Source: DASVTR01 sp036387475
Lineage (GTDB): Bacteria; Acidobacteriota; Blastocatellia; Pyrinomonadales; Pyrinomonadaceae
Reading direction: 5' to 3'
Length of the DNA: 64,000 bases
Assembly: GCA_036387475.1 (NCBI GenBank)
Contig: DASVTR010000018.1
Location: 1-64,000, forward strand
This document shows positions 62,712 through 64,000 of the stretch, in pieces. Each line of letters opens with the position of its first letter. Position 1 is the first letter of the stretch. Under the pieces are notes generated by a model that searched no databases, was not told where the DNA came from, and saw only the letters and a program-made list of their open reading frames with translations. The position numbers and the translations under genes are program-made.

Positions 62712-64000
62712 ATGGAGTTAAAGGAGCGCGGGCGGAAATGGTTAGATGACTTCAGTGAAATTGAATTCGTCGGAGAGATAGAGGTCCCGGAGGAAGAGGT
62801 CAGCGAGGTGTGTGCCTCCATAGGGCGGTTCCTGCATCGCGCCAAGTGGGATGACGAACACATCCGCGCCGCGCTCGCCGTCGCGGTCGTCAACCTCGCC
62901 TTTTACTCCCCGCAGGATGTGGGCGAGGAAGGTTTCCGCTGGCTTGCGCTCCATAAGCTCCTCGGTCATCACGCCGAAGACGGGAACCTGTGGGAGCGAG
63001 AAGTAGGCGAACCTGTCCTCCGCCTGCTGAAGGATCATTTCCACGTCGAGGATATCCCCGGTCCCTACCGGTATGTGCGCCCGGTCATGCAGCAGGTCGG
63101 CGTTCCCGCGAAGCTCGACCGACGCTTCGCGCAGTTCGTCGTCCGCTTGCTTCGGCTCTACGGCCATAACTTCTCTGACACGGAATACAAAGCCTGCTGT
63201 ATCGAGTTCGAGGGCCAACTCTCCACGGCGGAGAAGTTTCTGAATTCTGCGAAAGGGCGACAGTACTGTCGTGACATCGCCAGGATCGTCAGGAATATCG
63301 AGGAAGGTATCCTTACTCCGCAGCAGATTAACTCTCTCTCCTTCCGCCTCAGGACAAAGGTGCGCGCGGTTTTGCAGGCATTAGGGGATGCGCCCCGGGC
63401 GGGCGTGCGCATCGCCTCTTTATCCCCTCCCCGGCTTATCCTCGACCGCGACAACCTGCGTCTGGTGATTGAATTCTCCGCCCAAGCCTTTGGCGGGTCA
63501 TACCAATGGAGCGATGGCGTCCAAATCAGGGTGGCTCGCTACGTTCTGAAAGAAGGCGACTTCGCCGGCAGGCTGCACGGCACTATTATTCAGCCCGACG
63601 GAAAGAAGGAGCCTTGGGAGGTTAAGCCGTGGCGGCCCTCCCCGACTATCTGGGCTGCGTTTCGAGAATCGGACGGCTCGTTCCTGGAGCCAGCCGACAC
63701 CCTGCGCCCGGGACGCTACATCTTGGCACTTCCCTACCCGCATAGCATTCCGGACGAGCACGTCATAGAGGAATGTGGCGAGATGTATCTGCCGGGATTT
63801 AACGAGGTTATTGTACGAGTCTTCGACTGTGAACTGCCCACCGGTTTTTCGCTGCCGGAACTGAGCCTATCGGTGTTCGGCGTCGCCTCTAACCGCGCGC
63901 CCGTGCTCCGTTTCGCCGAAACGCCTACGCCGCTCCCGCATACGGCGAACGTGTTCGTTCGGGAATTGCCGGAAATCACAATCGAGAATTGGGACCTTGG
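62712..64000 (+). CDS. Unknown large protein of the defence island, 5' part (runs off the window)
   Basis: A plus-strand frame is open from 62673 to the window end without a stop. ATG 62712 begins MELKERGRKWLDDFSEIEFV. TTG 62700 has GGAG eight bases upstream and may be the true start. About 430 codons are visible. Residues 1-230 appear helical, with RAALAVAVVNLAFYSPQDVGEEGFRWLALHKLLG (in parts), EPVLRLLKDHFHVEDIPGPY and RYVRPVMQQVGVPAKLDRRF. From about 235 the pattern becomes beta-rich (LVIEFSAQAFGGSYQWSDG; GRYILALPYPHS), like immunoglobulin-type domains. I do not recognise the family. Its place after type III genes suggests phage defence. Antisense frames here are shadows. Confidence 0.6.
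   Translation, partial: MELKERGRKWLDDFSEIEFVGEIEVPEEEVSEVCASIGRFLHRAKWDDEHIRAALAVAVVNLAFYSPQDVGEEGFRWLALHKLLGHHAEDGNLWEREVGEPVLRLLKDHFHVEDIPGPYRYVRPVMQQVGVPAKLDRRFAQFVVRLLRLYGHNFSDTEYKACCIEFEGQLSTAEKFLNSAKGRQYCRDIARIVRNIEEGILTPQQINSLSFRLRTKVRAVLQALGDAPRAGVRIASLSPPRLILDRDNLRLVIEFSAQAFGGSYQWSDGVQIRVARYVLKEGDFAGRLHGTIIQPDGKKEPWEVKPWRPSPTIWAAFRESDGSFLEPADTLRPGRYILALPYPHSIPDEHVIEECGEMYLPGFNEVIVRVFDCELPTGFSLPELSLSVFGVASNRAPVLRFAETPTPLPHTANVFVRELPEITIENWDL

Noticed and set aside
62742..63218. 158-residue minus-strand frame
   Set aside because: The plus strand is open throughout and continues to the window end with better coding character; the minus frame is its shadow.

Overview
The window looks like a chromosomal segment of an Acidobacteriota bacterium, probably of the Blastocatellia/Pyrinomonas type (inference). 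The grounds are a VWFA-related protein of the acidobacterial kind, a DUF11 protein with a TIGR03437-like C-terminus, many short intergenic hairpin repeats, and moderately GC-rich housekeeping genes. Positions 1-23430 are mostly core genome. They hold the order tRNA-Thr, tRNA-Tyr, tRNA-Gly, tRNA-Thr, tuf (minus strand), then pgsA, uvrA, gmhA, and a nucleotide and deoxynucleoside salvage set: deoC, rpiB, a 5'-nucleotidase split into two coupled genes, hpt and deoB. Secreted enzymes and surface-type proteins, tRNA-Val and tRNA-Asp follow. The deoC and rpiB products carry N-terminal extensions like those of microcompartment-associated enzymes, but no shell gene is visible.

Positions about 23650-33600 are visibly richer in A+T, directly abut tRNA-Asp and read entirely on the minus strand. 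The order of transcription is a Liv-type binding protein, a frameshifted SAM methyltransferase, a membrane protein, an EgtD-like methyltransferase, a second membrane protein, a ThiH/HydG-like radical SAM enzyme, then livH, livM, livG and livF. This looks like an acquired uptake-and-modification pathway that I cannot match to a described system.

Positions 33960-64000 form a defence island. They hold an XRE regulator with operator-like repeats; an HTH-nucleotidyltransferase gene with paired palindromes over its start, followed by a truncated HEPN partner; a DUF262/HNH remnant; a D12-class adenine methylase; a 1401-residue RecB-like nuclease/SF1 helicase; a complete type I CRISPR-Cas operon of the MYXAN (dev-like) kind (WYL regulator, cas6, cas3, cas8, cas7, cas5, cas4-cas1 fusion, cas2); an array of 40 repeats; a type III restriction-modification locus; and a gene of unknown function running off the end.

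The most notable signal lies just before the cas operon. At 42952-43053 two degenerate CRISPR repeats bracket a 30-nt pseudo-spacer. The pseudo-spacer matches 14 of 17 bases at 42825-42841, just downstream of a good sigma-70-type promoter (42778-42806) and behind an ATG that could be a PAM. The first mismatches fall at spacer positions 6, 9 and 12, so positions 1-5 and 7-8, the canonical seed, are all paired. This is what a CreR-like, Cascade-guided autorepressor RNA would look like. A second notable signal is a run of 16 C inside the type III methyltransferase gene (57360-57375). It breaks the reading frame, and 14 or 17 C would restore it, so the gene is probably phase-variable and OFF in this assembly.
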